Shown: one piece after another, positions 1 through 7,495 of the stretch
Position numbering within the stretch: position 1 is the first letter of the stretch
Layout: every line of letters starts with the position of its first letter
Source: an uncultured Roseibium sp.
GTDB taxonomy: Bacteria > Pseudomonadota > Alphaproteobacteria > Rhizobiales > Stappiaceae
NCBI RefSeq assembly: GCF_947494555.1
Contig: NZ_CANLVF010000004.1
Location: forward strand, 124,001 to 188,000
Reading direction: 5' to 3'
Length of the DNA stretch: 64,000 nucleotides
Translations under genes and position numbers: made by a program
Notes under the pieces: generated by a model
What the model saw: the letters and a program-made list of their open reading frames with translations, nothing else
What the model was told of the DNA's origin: nothing
The model's database searches: none

Positions 1-356
1 TGCTGACGTCCATGGACGAGGACGATCTGGTGGCTGCAGGGTATCGCGGACCGGTTGCCGATCTGGTCGAAGCGCGTGCACGCGATGCGCGTGAAGCCGG
101 AATGGGCGGCATTGTCTGCGCGGCGACGGAGGCCGAAAAGCTGAGGCCGATCCTGGGCGGAGACCTTGTTATCGTCACACCCGGAATTCGCCCGGCAGGG
201 AGCGCAGCCGACGATCAGCGCCGGGTTATGACCCCGGCAGACGCAATTCAAGCCGGCAGCGATTACCTCGTCGTCGGGCGGCCGATCAGCAAGGCCGACG
301 ACCCGGGTGCTGCAGCAGATGCAGTGGTCGAGGAAATTACGGCGGCGCTACAGTAG
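1..356 (+). CDS. pyrF: Orotidine 5'-phosphate decarboxylase, C-terminal part (cut by window edge)
   Basis: Last step of UMP synthesis: decarboxylates OMP to UMP in the cytosol. The frame is open from the window edge and reads LTSMDEDDL before the first ATG at 12, so the gene begins outside the window. The visible ~118 residues hold the C-terminal phosphate-binding signatures of the family: VTPGIRP, then DYLVVGRPI near the end. The stop is TAG at 354-356. A full enzyme has about 230-240 residues, so roughly half is missing. It faces the leftward ornithine cyclodeaminase gene tail to tail, with a terminator between them. Identification is firm; the missing N-terminal half cannot be judged. Confidence 0.9.
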   Translation, partial: LTSMDEDDLVAAGYRGPVADLVEARARDAREAGMGGIVCAATEAEKLRPILGGDLVIVTPGIRPAGSAADDQRRVMTPADAIQAGSDYLVVGRPISKADDPGAAADAVVEEITAALQ

Positions 357-400
357 TCTCTGATCCGACGATTGGACCTATCCCTGACGGCCGTACCCAC

Positions 401-429
401 AAAGAAAAAGCCACCGCAATCGCGGTGGC
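401..429 (-). terminator. Rho-independent terminator of the arginase/ornithine cyclodeaminase unit
   Basis: An 8-bp perfect stem (GCCACCGC at 410-417 with GCGGTGGC at 422-429, 4-nt loop) is followed, on the minus strand, by a U-rich tract made by the plus-strand run AAAGAAAAA at 401-409. It lies 28 bases after the minus-strand stop of ornithine cyclodeaminase. There is no T-tract on the plus strand, so it should act mainly leftward. Confidence 0.8.
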
Positions 430-456
430 AAGTCAGGAAACGCGGTCTTTATTTTG

Positions 457-1542
457 TCATGCCGCTTGATTGTCGCCGGCAGCGGAGGACCGCAACACCA
501 TCCCGTAGAGGTCACGCGGATCGTCCGGATCTGCCAGCAGGTCCAGCTTCTCGAAATGGCCGGTCTTAGGCAGAAGATCGCGCACGTAGCGAAGCGCCGC
601 GAAATCCTCGATTGCGAAACCGACGCTGTCGAAGAGGGTGATCTGGTTGTCTGAAGTCCGGCCGGGCGCCTTGTCCGCATAAACCTGCCAAAGCTCGGTC
701 ACCGGATGGTCTTCGGGCAGTTGCTGAAGCTCGCCTTCGATGCGCGTCTGCTCCGGGAGTTCAACAAAGATGTCGGAACGCAGGAGAATATCCTTGTGCA
801 ATTCCGTCTTGCCGGGACAATCGCCGCCGATCGCATTGATGTGAACGCCCGAGCCAACCATGTTGTCGGTCAGGATCGTTGCGTATTTCTTGTCGGCGGT
901 CACCGTTGTAATGACCTGCGCGCCTTCGATGGCATCTTCAGGCGTCTTGCAGATGGTCACGTTCAGTCCGGAATTGGCCATGTTCCGCGCCAGCCGGATG
1001 CTGGCTTCCGGATCGATGTCAAATGCCCGGATCTCGGTTATTCCGAGCATTTCCTTGAAAGCCAGGCATTGGAAATCGGATTGGGCGCCATTGCCGATGA
1101 TCGCCATCGTCTTCGATCCCTTCGGCGCAAGATATTTCGCTGCCAGAGCCGACGTTGCGGCGGTGCGCAGGGCCGTCAGGATCGTCATTTCGGTGAAAAG
1201 AACCGGATATCCGGTGGAAAGCTCCGAGAGCACGCCAAATCCGGTCACGGTCTGCAGACCGTCGCGAAAATTCTGCGGGTGTCCGTTGACGTATTTGAAG
1301 CCAAAGATCTCGCCGTCGCTGGTCGGCATGAGTTCGATCACACCTTGCGGAGCGTGCGCCGGAATGCGCGGTTTCTTGTCGAAGCTTTCCCAGCGCAGGA
1401 AGTCCTGTTCGATATAGTCAGCGATCCCGACAAGCGCCTTCTCCACGCCAATTGCGCGGATGTTGCGCATCATGTTGTCGACACTGACGAAGGGCACATA
1501 GGCCAATTCCGATGGCTTTGGATTGTGGTTCGCGGCGGTCAT
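457..1542 (-). CDS. ocd: Ornithine cyclodeaminase
   Basis: Converts L-ornithine to L-proline and ammonia using tightly bound NAD+. The 361-residue product has the usual family length. An RTAATSALAAKYLA segment near residue 125 (substrate side) and a Rossmann motif IIGNGAQSDF near residue 150 match the ornithine cyclodeaminase/mu-crystallin family. Start is ATG at 1542 with GGAGGAA just upstream on the minus strand. It lies directly downstream of arginase on the same strand, so the pair would turn arginine into urea plus ornithine and then proline. The divergent Lrp-type gene at 2725 is the likely regulator (inference). Other members of the family act on alanine or lysine; the arginase neighbour favours ornithine. 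Confidence 0.88.
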   Translation of the reverse strand: MTAANHNPKPSELAYVPFVSVDNMMRNIRAIGVEKALVGIADYIEQDFLRWESFDKKPRIPAHAPQGVIELMPTSDGEIFGFKYVNGHPQNFRDGLQTVTGFGVLSELSTGYPVLFTEMTILTALRTAATSALAAKYLAPKGSKTMAIIGNGAQSDFQCLAFKEMLGITEIRAFDIDPEASIRLARNMANSGLNVTICKTPEDAIEGAQVITTVTADKKYATILTDNMVGSGVHINAIGGDCPGKTELHKDILLRSDIFVELPEQTRIEGELQQLPEDHPVTELWQVYADKAPGRTSDNQITLFDSVGFAIEDFAALRYVRDLLPKTGHFEKLDLLADPDDPRDLYGMVLRSSAAGDNQAA

Positions 1543-1618
1543 TTTATCTTCCTCCAGATCAACGGACGTTCAACTGGAACCGATTGAACATCCAAAAGTT
1601 GATCGATTCCAAAGTGAT

Positions 1619-1657
1619 AGAGCATCTTCGTGTGTTCTCTTGAACACACGACGCTCT
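1619..1657. repeat. Palindromic element between arginase and ornithine cyclodeaminase
   Basis: A 9-bp perfect stem (CGTGTGTTC at 1629-1637, GAACACACG at 1642-1650, loop TCTT) is nested in an outer 5-bp stem (AGAGC at 1619-1623, GCTCT at 1653-1657). No U-tract follows on either strand, so it does not look like a simple terminator. It overlaps the arginase stop codon and sits within the probable arginase-ocd transcript, where it could set relative mRNA levels. It may also be one copy of an interspersed palindrome; no second copy was seen in this window. Confidence 0.6.
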
Positions 1658-2597
1658 AGAAGCTTCGTGTCGGACGGTCGAAGACACGGCGCCCGAACAG
1701 GCTGCCTGTCAGGTCGACCATCAGGCGGGCGGTTTTTCCGCGGTCATCGAGAAACGGGTTCAGTTCGACAAGATCGAGCGAGGTCACCAGACCGCTGTCA
1801 TGCAGCATTTCCATCACCAGGTGGGCTTCGCGGAAGGTCGCCCCGCCCGGTACGGTGGTTCCGACCGCAGGTGCGATTTCCGGATCCAGGAAATCGACGT
1901 CGAGGCTGACATGCAGCAGGCCGTTTACGGCTCTCACCCGGTCGAGGAACGGTTTCAGAAGCGATCCTATACCCTCTTCGTCAATCCGGCGCATGTCGCT
2001 GACACCAACACCTTGGCTGAGCAGCATCTCGCGCTCGGCGGTATCGATGGAGCGGACCCCAAGAATTTCGACATTTTCCGGACTAAGAGGGTGTTGAAGC
2101 GGTTCGCCAAGCAGACCGTCGAATCCGGGCAGGCCACAGGCGAATGCCAGTGGAGTACCATGGAGATTGCCGCTGTCTGTGCTGTCGAATGTATGAAAGT
2201 CGGAGTGCGCATCGAGCCACAGAATAAACAGCGGTCGGCCGCGTTCCGCTGCAGCGCGCGCGTGACCGGAGACTGTGCCTGCCGCCATCGCGTGGTCGCC
2301 GCCGAGGTAAATCGGGAAAACCGACTGCAGCCCGAGTTCGTGGGATTTGGCGTGAAGCGCCCGCGTCCAGCCGGCATAAGACCGGAAGTTCTTCAAAACG
2401 GAGTTTGGCGCCTGGAGCGCGCCAACGTCAGCACGTTGAAGGTTGCCATGGTCCAGAACGTCGTGGCCCAACGCTTTCAACTGCTCCAAAAGACCTGCCG
2501 TACGAAACGCATCGGGGCCCATCAGACAGCCTTTCTGGCCCGCTCCGTCATCAACCGGTGCGCCGACAAGCACGATTTTTTTTCTGGCAACGTTCAC
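1656..2597 (-). CDS. rocF: Arginase
   Basis: Hydrolyses L-arginine to L-ornithine and urea with a two-manganese centre. The 313-residue product carries the three ureohydrolase signatures in order: GGDHAMAAGT near residue 100, DAHSDFHTF near residue 130 and SLDVDFLDP near residue 230. These give the His and Asp metal ligands. Length is typical of bacterial arginase. The gene is first of a leftward pair with ornithine cyclodeaminase and diverges from an Lrp/AsnC regulator over a ~127-bp gap that contains palindromes. Agmatinase and formiminoglutamase share the fold; the SLDVDFLDP context and the partner gene favour arginase. Confidence 0.88.
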   Translation of the reverse strand: MNVARKKIVLVGAPVDDGAGQKGCLMGPDAFRTAGLLEQLKALGHDVLDHGNLQRADVGALQAPNSVLKNFRSYAGWTRALHAKSHELGLQSVFPIYLGGDHAMAAGTVSGHARAAAERGRPLFILWLDAHSDFHTFDSTDSGNLHGTPLAFACGLPGFDGLLGEPLQHPLSPENVEILGVRSIDTAEREMLLSQGVGVSDMRRIDEEGIGSLLKPFLDRVRAVNGLLHVSLDVDFLDPEIAPAVGTTVPGGATFREAHLVMEMLHDSGLVTSLDLVELNPFLDDRGKTARLMVDLTGSLFGRRVFDRPTRSF

Positions 2598-2664
2598 GGC
2601 TCACTCCATATGCTTTCGATCCGGCAAATGTGGGCAATGCCAGCGGCGGAGTAAATCCCGTGAC

Positions 2665-2700
2665 TTGATCAAATGAGCAGTCTGTTTTATCAAATTGATA
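2665..2700. promoter_or_regulatory. Candidate Lrp/AsnC operator between arginase and its regulator
   Basis: Two related palindromes lie in the divergent gap: TTGATCAA at 2665-2672 and TATCAAATTGATA at 2688-2700, the latter perfectly symmetric about base 2694. Their centres are about 25 bases apart. The shared core is ATCAA/TTGAT. AT-rich, repeated, symmetric sites are usual for Lrp/AsnC regulators, which bind upstream of their own gene and of divergent targets. Assignment to the adjacent regulator is inference from position. Confidence 0.55.
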
Positions 2701-2724
2701 TGCAAGGCTATTCAAAATGATAAA

Positions 2725-3168
2725 ATGGACGATCTAGATCTTCGACTCATCTCGCTACTTCGTCACGATGGCCGCCGTTCGGTGTCCGATCTGGCAAGTG
2801 ATCTGAAGGTGTCCCGCGCGACAGTCCGCTCCCGTATGGAAAAGCTTCAGGCAACGGGCGAAATCCTCGGCTACACCGCCGTCTTGCGCGATGATTGGCG
2901 TGATTTGCCGATCCGTGCCGTGACACTGCTTGTTGTCGACGGACACAATACGGACCCGGTGATCCGCGCCTTGGGAGCCATGACGGAAGTCCGCGCCATT
3001 CATTCGACCAACGGCAAATGGGACCTTGTTCTCGATGTCGCGACACGGGACCTTGCCGCCTTCGACGATGCGCTCAATCGCATTCGGCTGATCGAAGGCA
3101 TCACTGGTTCGGAAACCAATTTGCTGCTCAACACGCGAAAGGGGCCGGCGGTCATGCCGAACCGATAG
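2725..3168 (+). CDS. Lrp/AsnC family transcriptional regulator
   Basis: DNA-binding feast/famine regulator of about 147 residues. Residues ~1-60 form the AsnC-type winged helix-turn-helix (LRHDGRRSVSDLASDLKVSR, then ATVRSRMEKL). Residues ~65-145 form the ligand-binding, oligomerising domain with a typical ending near LLLNTRKGP. I place the start at ATG 2725, where MDDLDLRLISLL begins as in relatives; an upstream TTG at 2695 would add ten residues and run through the putative operator. It is divergent from arginase, so regulation of the arginase-ocd unit by arginine or ornithine is a reasonable inference. Confidence 0.85.
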   Translation: MDDLDLRLISLLRHDGRRSVSDLASDLKVSRATVRSRMEKLQATGEILGYTAVLRDDWRDLPIRAVTLLVVDGHNTDPVIRALGAMTEVRAIHSTNGKWDLVLDVATRDLAAFDDALNRIRLIEGITGSETNLLLNTRKGPAVMPNR

Positions 3169-3251
3169 ATCCTGAGCCTCGCAAAACGGGTCGCTCTTTT
3201 GCCGGACGCTTCCTAAAGTAAGATCGAAACCGAACAAGCGATGAGTTCGAC

Positions 3252-4169
3252 ATGACCAAGGCAATCGATCTTTCCAGCCTCACACCGAAACCGGAACCGA
3301 TCTCGGTCGGCAAAGAAGCCGCTGAAAACTATGCTGTCGTTCGCCAGACCCTCAAGCGGATCACCGAAGACTGGCGCGAACAACCGACGCTCGAGCAGCT
3401 CGCCAAAGAAGCGGATCTGCAACCGATCCAGCTGCAGCGTGTTTTCTCGCGCTGGGCGGGCCTGACGCCCAAACAGTTCTTGCAGGCGATCACACTGGAT
3501 CATGCCAAGGCGCTCCTGCGCGATTCCGCCAGCGTCCTTGACGCGTCTTACGAAGTCGGCCTGTCAGGGTCTTCCCGCCTGCATGATCTGTTCGTGACCC
3601 ATGAAGCCATGACGCCCGGCGACTATCGAGCCCGGGGCGAAGGCCTGAAAATCGCCTATGGTTTCCATCCCTCGCCGTTCGGGCAGGTCCTGATCATGGC
3701 TACCGACAAGGGCCTCGCCGGTCTCGGTTTCGCCGATCCGGGGGAAGAACAAGCGGCCTTGGCTGATATGTGCGAGCGCTGGCCGTCAGCAAGCTACAGC
3801 CATGACCAGGATGCGACCGCTTCATATGCGAAGCGTGTCTTCGACCCCGCCAGGTGGCAAGAGGACCAGCCGCTCAATGTCGTCATGATCGGAACGGATT
3901 TCGAAATCAGGGTCTGGCAGACCCTGTTGAAGATTCCGATGGGTCAGGCGACGACCTACTCGGACGTTGCAGCGTCGATCGGCAAACCGAAGGCCTCGCG
4001 TGCCGTTGGATCCGCCGTCGGGCGCAATCCGATCTCGTTTGTTGTGCCGTGCCACAGGGTTTTGGCCAAGGGCGGCAAGATCGGCGGCTATCACTGGGGC
4101 CTCACCCGCAAGCGCGCGATCCTCGGCTGGGAAACCGGACTGGCAGGGCCGGTTCTGGAGTGTGTTTAG
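3252..4169 (+). CDS. Ada-like methylated-DNA--[protein]-cysteine S-methyltransferase with AraC domain
   Basis: Repairs O6-alkylguanine by irreversible transfer of the alkyl group to its own cysteine. The 305-residue product has an AraC-type helix-turn-helix segment (about residues 30-110, including LEQLAKEADLQPIQLQRVF) and a C-terminal alkyltransferase domain with the catalytic VVPCHRVL motif near residue 265 followed by GGYHWG. The N-terminal zinc/phosphotriester domain of E. coli Ada is absent, so it cannot sense methylphosphotriesters the way Ada does. Start is ATG 3252. It stands alone between the Lrp-type gene and a repeat region. The fusion is common in alphaproteobacteria; whether the HTH still regulates transcription is unknown. 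Confidence 0.88.
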   Translation: MTKAIDLSSLTPKPEPISVGKEAAENYAVVRQTLKRITEDWREQPTLEQLAKEADLQPIQLQRVFSRWAGLTPKQFLQAITLDHAKALLRDSASVLDASYEVGLSGSSRLHDLFVTHEAMTPGDYRARGEGLKIAYGFHPSPFGQVLIMATDKGLAGLGFADPGEEQAALADMCERWPSASYSHDQDATASYAKRVFDPARWQEDQPLNVVMIGTDFEIRVWQTLLKIPMGQATTYSDVAASIGKPKASRAVGSAVGRNPISFVVPCHRVLAKGGKIGGYHWGLTRKRAILGWETGLAGPVLECV

Positions 4170-4195
4170 GCGAGCGAATTACCAGAAGGCTGGAA

Positions 4196-4232
4196 CCCCC
4201 ACCCCTAACCCCTCCCCACAAGGGGGAGGGGG
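4196..4232. repeat. Left arm of a 37-bp GC-rich inverted repeat
   Basis: This arm, rich in C-runs, is the exact reverse complement of 4316-4352. Each arm also contains a smaller internal palindrome (CCCCTCCCC / GGGGAGGGG type). The two arms flank 83 bases of noncoding DNA between the Ada-like gene and the DUF559 gene. It resembles the interspersed GC-rich palindromes found in many alphaproteobacterial genomes. A transcript from either side could fold into a long hairpin. Confidence 0.8.
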
Positions 4233-4315
4233 ATTAACCTCGACATGCGGCGCTGCCAGTCACTTGCTGAAACCCTCTTTGTTCAAATGTGTCGTATTGA
4301 ATGGCAGAGCGTTGT

Positions 4316-4352
4316 CCCCCTCCCCCTTGTGGGGAGGGGTTAGGGGTGGGGG
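4316..4352. repeat. Right arm of the 37-bp GC-rich inverted repeat
   Basis: Exact reverse complement of 4196-4232. It ends eight bases before the minus-strand stop of the DUF559 gene and could act as that gene's downstream hairpin, although no clear U-tract follows. Confidence 0.8.
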
Positions 4353-4359
4353 TACTTGC

Positions 4360-4722
4360 TTACTCCAGATCGAGTCTTCGTCTGATATCCAGCACAACGC
4401 CTTCAAGATTCTCAGAAACCTGTGCAGACGAATAGCGTACCACTTCAAAACCTTCAGAGCTAAGCCACGCATCTCGCTCTCTATCGTGATCTATTTGATC
4501 TGTCAGCGAATGCACATCTCCGTCAATTTCAACAATGATTTTGCGCGAGAAGATGGCGAAATCGGCGACATATGATCCAATTGGTGCTTGTCTTCGAACA
4601 TGAACTCCTTCTGTTTTGAGTTCACGCAAAACGCGCCAAAGTCTCTTTTCGCCTTGCGTCTGGTTGAGCCTCAGACCATGGGCCAGGCGCCGAGTTCTTT
4701 CGCTGATTCGTGTCGGTGACAA
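4360..4722 (-). CDS. DUF559 domain protein (restriction-endonuclease-like fold)
   Basis: A 120-residue protein of the DUF559 family, related to very-short-patch-repair and PD-(D/E)XK nucleases. Visible motifs are NQTQGEKRLWRVLRE near residue 20, the core GSYVADFAIFSRKIIVEIDG near residues 48-67, and RDAWLSSEGFEVVRY near residues 83-97. The D...E(I)D pattern with following charged residues fits the nuclease core, but activity in this family is not established. Start is ATG 4722, eleven bases after the stop of the upstream leftward gene. Such genes are often found beside repeats, as here. Base composition is somewhat more AT-rich than the neighbours. Confidence 0.75.
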   Translation of the reverse strand: MSPTRISERTRRLAHGLRLNQTQGEKRLWRVLRELKTEGVHVRRQAPIGSYVADFAIFSRKIIVEIDGDVHSLTDQIDHDRERDAWLSSEGFEVVRYSSAQVSENLEGVVLDIRRRLDLE

Positions 4723-4733
4723 GACATACCCAC

Positions 4734-5996
4734 TTAGTGAACCGGCCCTTTCGGCATCGGATAGTTTCCGGTGATTTCCCAGCCGAAGGATGCGATGCGT
4801 TCGGCGGCGAGGGGCGTCAGGTCGCCGGTTATGAGGAAGTCGACACCTGAAGGCGGGAACGGCAACCCGGCCATGCCCTCGTGGATTGACGAGAAGGTGC
4901 GCGCAACGGTCTGGGTCCAGGCGACCATGTCGAGCGGCAGCACAACGGCTGCCAGACCGTCGCGCCTGATCGCGACCGGAATGCCGTTCACTTCCCGGAT
5001 CTGTCCCAATCCGGAGATTGTCCGATTGTAGGTTTCCAGAAGGACAATGCGGCGCAGCTGGAAATAGGCGATGTCCCTGCTTTCGGCATCCGCCACCTTG
5101 GCTGCAACAAGATCAAGGTCCTGAACGCTCGGCATGGCCTGGAGCTGATAGGCCATGATGACTTTTTCCGACGCCGTATAGAACGGGTTCGCGGCAACTT
5201 TTGAAATTGTCTCTTCTGTCACACCGGCGTTTCGGAAAGCCGCCGCGGTGCGGTCTCCCAGTTCTGCCGGCGTGCTGTCGACAATCACGGTCCGGAAGCT
5301 GTCCGCCTGACGCGCCGCAGAAACGATCATGCCACCCGGCAACAGGGCGGTGATTGCCGTGACGGTCCAGCTTCCCGCTGTTGTCACGCTCGCCGTTTCG
5401 TTCAGTTTTTCAGATAAAGGTGCGTAGAAGGTATAGGGATCGACCCCAAGTTCCACGGCGAGTTCCCTTTCGGCCCGGGCCTGACCGGTAATAGCTTTGG
5501 CCAGATCCGCGGGCGAGCCGCCTTTTCCCGATACCGCTTCCTCAACGCCCTTGGTCAACCGGCCGAACATGCGGCCAACGCCCGACACGGTGCTCTTGGC
5601 GGTTCCGACCGGATCGGTCACGGTGCTTTCGACGAAATCGACGGGTTTCTTGGCAGCTTCCTTGAGACCATCCAGAAAACTGGCGTCGTTCTTCAGGCTT
5701 TCGAGCGCGACCAGGACCCTGATTTCCGCAAGACGTAACTTGAGAAGGCCGTCCCCTTCAATCTGTTCAATGCCTTGTTCCGTCTGCAATTGATAGATCC
5801 GCAGAAAGCCGTCGCTGCGGACCGGAGACAGGACGGCGTAGCCCGGACCGTTTTCCTTGCCCTGCAGAACAACCGCAGGATCCTGCTCGGGAGGCGTTTC
5901 GTATTGTTCTGAAAGGGCCCTCGCCGGGTGAATGCCAAGAGCGACGCCCAGCATGACGCCGGCAAGAACGGCACTGGATTTAGAGAACACGTGCAT
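4734..5996 (-). CDS. Exported protein of unknown function (420 residues)
   Basis: I do not recognise this family. The product starts with a good Sec signal peptide (hydrophobic VLAGVMLGVALG, probable cut after HPARA near residue 27), so it should be periplasmic. Residues ~50-130 look mixed alpha/beta, ~105-165 are charged and helical with repeated KKPVDFVES / GVGRMFGRLTKGV segments, and there is one weak hydrophobic stretch near residue 215 (ITALLPGGMIVSAA) that could be a buried helix. No catalytic motif is evident. Start is ATG 5996 with AAAGGAGA seven bases upstream. It follows folC on the same strand after 34 bases and may be cotranscribed with the trp-acc-fol block. Confidence 0.65.
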   Translation of the reverse strand: MHVFSKSSAVLAGVMLGVALGIHPARALSEQYETPPEQDPAVVLQGKENGPGYAVLSPVRSDGFLRIYQLQTEQGIEQIEGDGLLKLRLAEIRVLVALESLKNDASFLDGLKEAAKKPVDFVESTVTDPVGTAKSTVSGVGRMFGRLTKGVEEAVSGKGGSPADLAKAITGQARAERELAVELGVDPYTFYAPLSEKLNETASVTTAGSWTVTAITALLPGGMIVSAARQADSFRTVIVDSTPAELGDRTAAAFRNAGVTEETISKVAANPFYTASEKVIMAYQLQAMPSVQDLDLVAAKVADAESRDIAYFQLRRIVLLETYNRTISGLGQIREVNGIPVAIRRDGLAAVVLPLDMVAWTQTVARTFSSIHEGMAGLPFPPSGVDFLITGDLTPLAAERIASFGWEITGNYPMPKGPVH

Positions 5997-6030
5997 CCAA
6001 CAGATCTCCTTTCGGGGTCCCGGCAGGATA

Positions 6031-7347
6031 TCAGTCCGGAGCAGATCCGTTCCGCGCCAGGGCTTCGCCCGCGAGATAAAGCGAACCGCAGATCAGGATC
6101 CGGGGCGGTTCGCCGTCCTTTTTAGAACAAGCTGCCACATCCGCAAGCGCGGCGTCCAGTGATTGAAAGGGCGTTGCTTCCAACCCGGCACACCTTGCAA
6201 GATCCGCGAGCTCTTCCGGCGACCTGGCGGTTGTGGTCGAAGATATGGGTACCGTGCCCACGTGACGGACCAGACCATGGAAAGGCCGGAAGAAGCCGAC
6301 GGGATCCTTGGTCGTAAGCATCCCGGCCACAACGTAAAGCGGGCGCGGCGAACGCTCCTCCTGTTCGCCCATGAACTGGGCAACGGAAACACCCGCACCG
6401 GGATTGTGGCCACCGTCAACCCAGACCTCGGCCCCTTGAGGGCACAGGTCCAGCAAAGGGCCGCTCATGATTGGCTGCAGGCGCCCGGGCCAATTGACGG
6501 ACCTCAGGCCCAGCGCGATCATGTTCTCATCCGGCAGCAGTCCCGCTGCCTTGAGGGTTGCGATTGCAAGACCCGCATTGTCCAACTGATGCCCACCGCC
6601 CAGAACCGGCAACGGCAAATCGATGAGCCCGTCATCGTCCTGAAATGCCATGCGCCCCTGATCAGATTGCGCCACGAAATCCTGACCCAGGATCTTGAGC
6701 GCAGCACGAAGCCGCGCTGCACGCCGTATGATCGGAGGAAGAGCGTCTTCGGGTTGAGCGGCGGAGATCACCGGTATGCCAGCTTTGATGATACCGGCTT
6801 TTTCCTGGGCGATCGCCGCAATGTCGTCTCCCAGAAATTTTTCGTGATCCATCGAAATCGGCGTGATTACCGTGGCGACCGGATCTTCGACAACGTTGGT
6901 CGCATCAAGCCGGCCTCCAAGACCGACCTCCAGGAGGAGAACATCTGCGGGGTGCTCGGAATAAATCAGAAAGGCAGCCGCAGTGGTAATCTCAAAAAAT
7001 GTGATTTCTTCCCCGCCGTTGGCCTCTTCACAGCGATGTAGAGCATCGTACAGGACGGGATCCGAGACGAAGGCCCCGTCTGTGCCAAGCCGGATGCGTT
7101 CGTTGAACGACACAAGATGCGGTGATGTGTAAACGTGGCAGCGCTTTCCGGAGGCTTCCAGAATGGCGCGCATCGTCGCCGTGACCGAACCCTTGCCGTT
7201 GGTCCCGGCCACATGGATCACCGGCGGAAGCCTGTGCTCCGGATTGCCCAGCGCATCCAGCAAACGGTGCATCCGTCCGAGGGAGAGGTCAATCTCCTTC
7301 GGGTGTAGCGCAAGCAGCCGATCCAGAATTTTAGTTATCTGATCCAG
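6031..7347 (-). CDS. folC: Dihydrofolate synthase / folylpolyglutamate synthase
   Basis: Adds glutamate to dihydropteroate and then polyglutamate tails to folates, using ATP. The ATP-binding P-loop reads HVAGTNGKGSVTATM, and EITTAAAFLIYS and VEVGLGGRLDATN-type motifs (here LLLEVGLGGRLDATN) follow. The first ATG (7272) would omit the conserved leader IDLSLGR just upstream. The frame continues to a stop at 7366-7368 and contains no ATG, GTG or TTG there. I therefore place the start at CTG 7345-7347, which has GGAGGG four bases upstream and gives 438 residues, normal for FolC. It is last of the trpF-trpB-trpA-accD-folC order. Confidence 0.87.
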   Translation of the reverse strand: MDQITKILDRLLALHPKEIDLSLGRMHRLLDALGNPEHRLPPVIHVAGTNGKGSVTATMRAILEASGKRCHVYTSPHLVSFNERIRLGTDGAFVSDPVLYDALHRCEEANGGEEITFFEITTAAAFLIYSEHPADVLLLEVGLGGRLDATNVVEDPVATVITPISMDHEKFLGDDIAAIAQEKAGIIKAGIPVISAAQPEDALPPIIRRAARLRAALKILGQDFVAQSDQGRMAFQDDDGLIDLPLPVLGGGHQLDNAGLAIATLKAAGLLPDENMIALGLRSVNWPGRLQPIMSGPLLDLCPQGAEVWVDGGHNPGAGVSVAQFMGEQEERSPRPLYVVAGMLTTKDPVGFFRPFHGLVRHVGTVPISSTTTARSPEELADLARCAGLEATPFQSLDAALADVAACSKKDGEPPRILICGSLYLAGEALARNGSAPD

Positions 7348-7357
7348 AGTGCCCTCC
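7345..7357 (-). promoter_or_regulatory. Ribosome binding site and CTG start of folC
   Basis: On the minus strand the sequence GGAGGGCACTCTG places a strong Shine-Dalgarno four to five bases before CTG. No ATG, GTG or TTG lies between this point and the conserved LHPKEIDLSLGR segment, so this site decides the start. CTG initiation is rare and would normally reduce translation. Confidence 0.6.
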
Positions 7358-7495
7358 GAAGGGTCCTATATCCGGTTTTGCTCTTTACGGCCTTTAGGGG
7401 AAGGCTGTCGGCTTGACAAGCGGACCCGTTCGTTTTGTCGGAATATGCCGCTTTCGCGACACTATCAGGGAAATTCGGCGCTCCAGTCCAAGAGG

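Noticed and set aside
706..1587. Long plus-strand open frame opposite ornithine cyclodeaminase
   Set aside because: It is antisense to a clear gene, has no ribosome site and no family features; high-GC DNA often gives such shadow frames.
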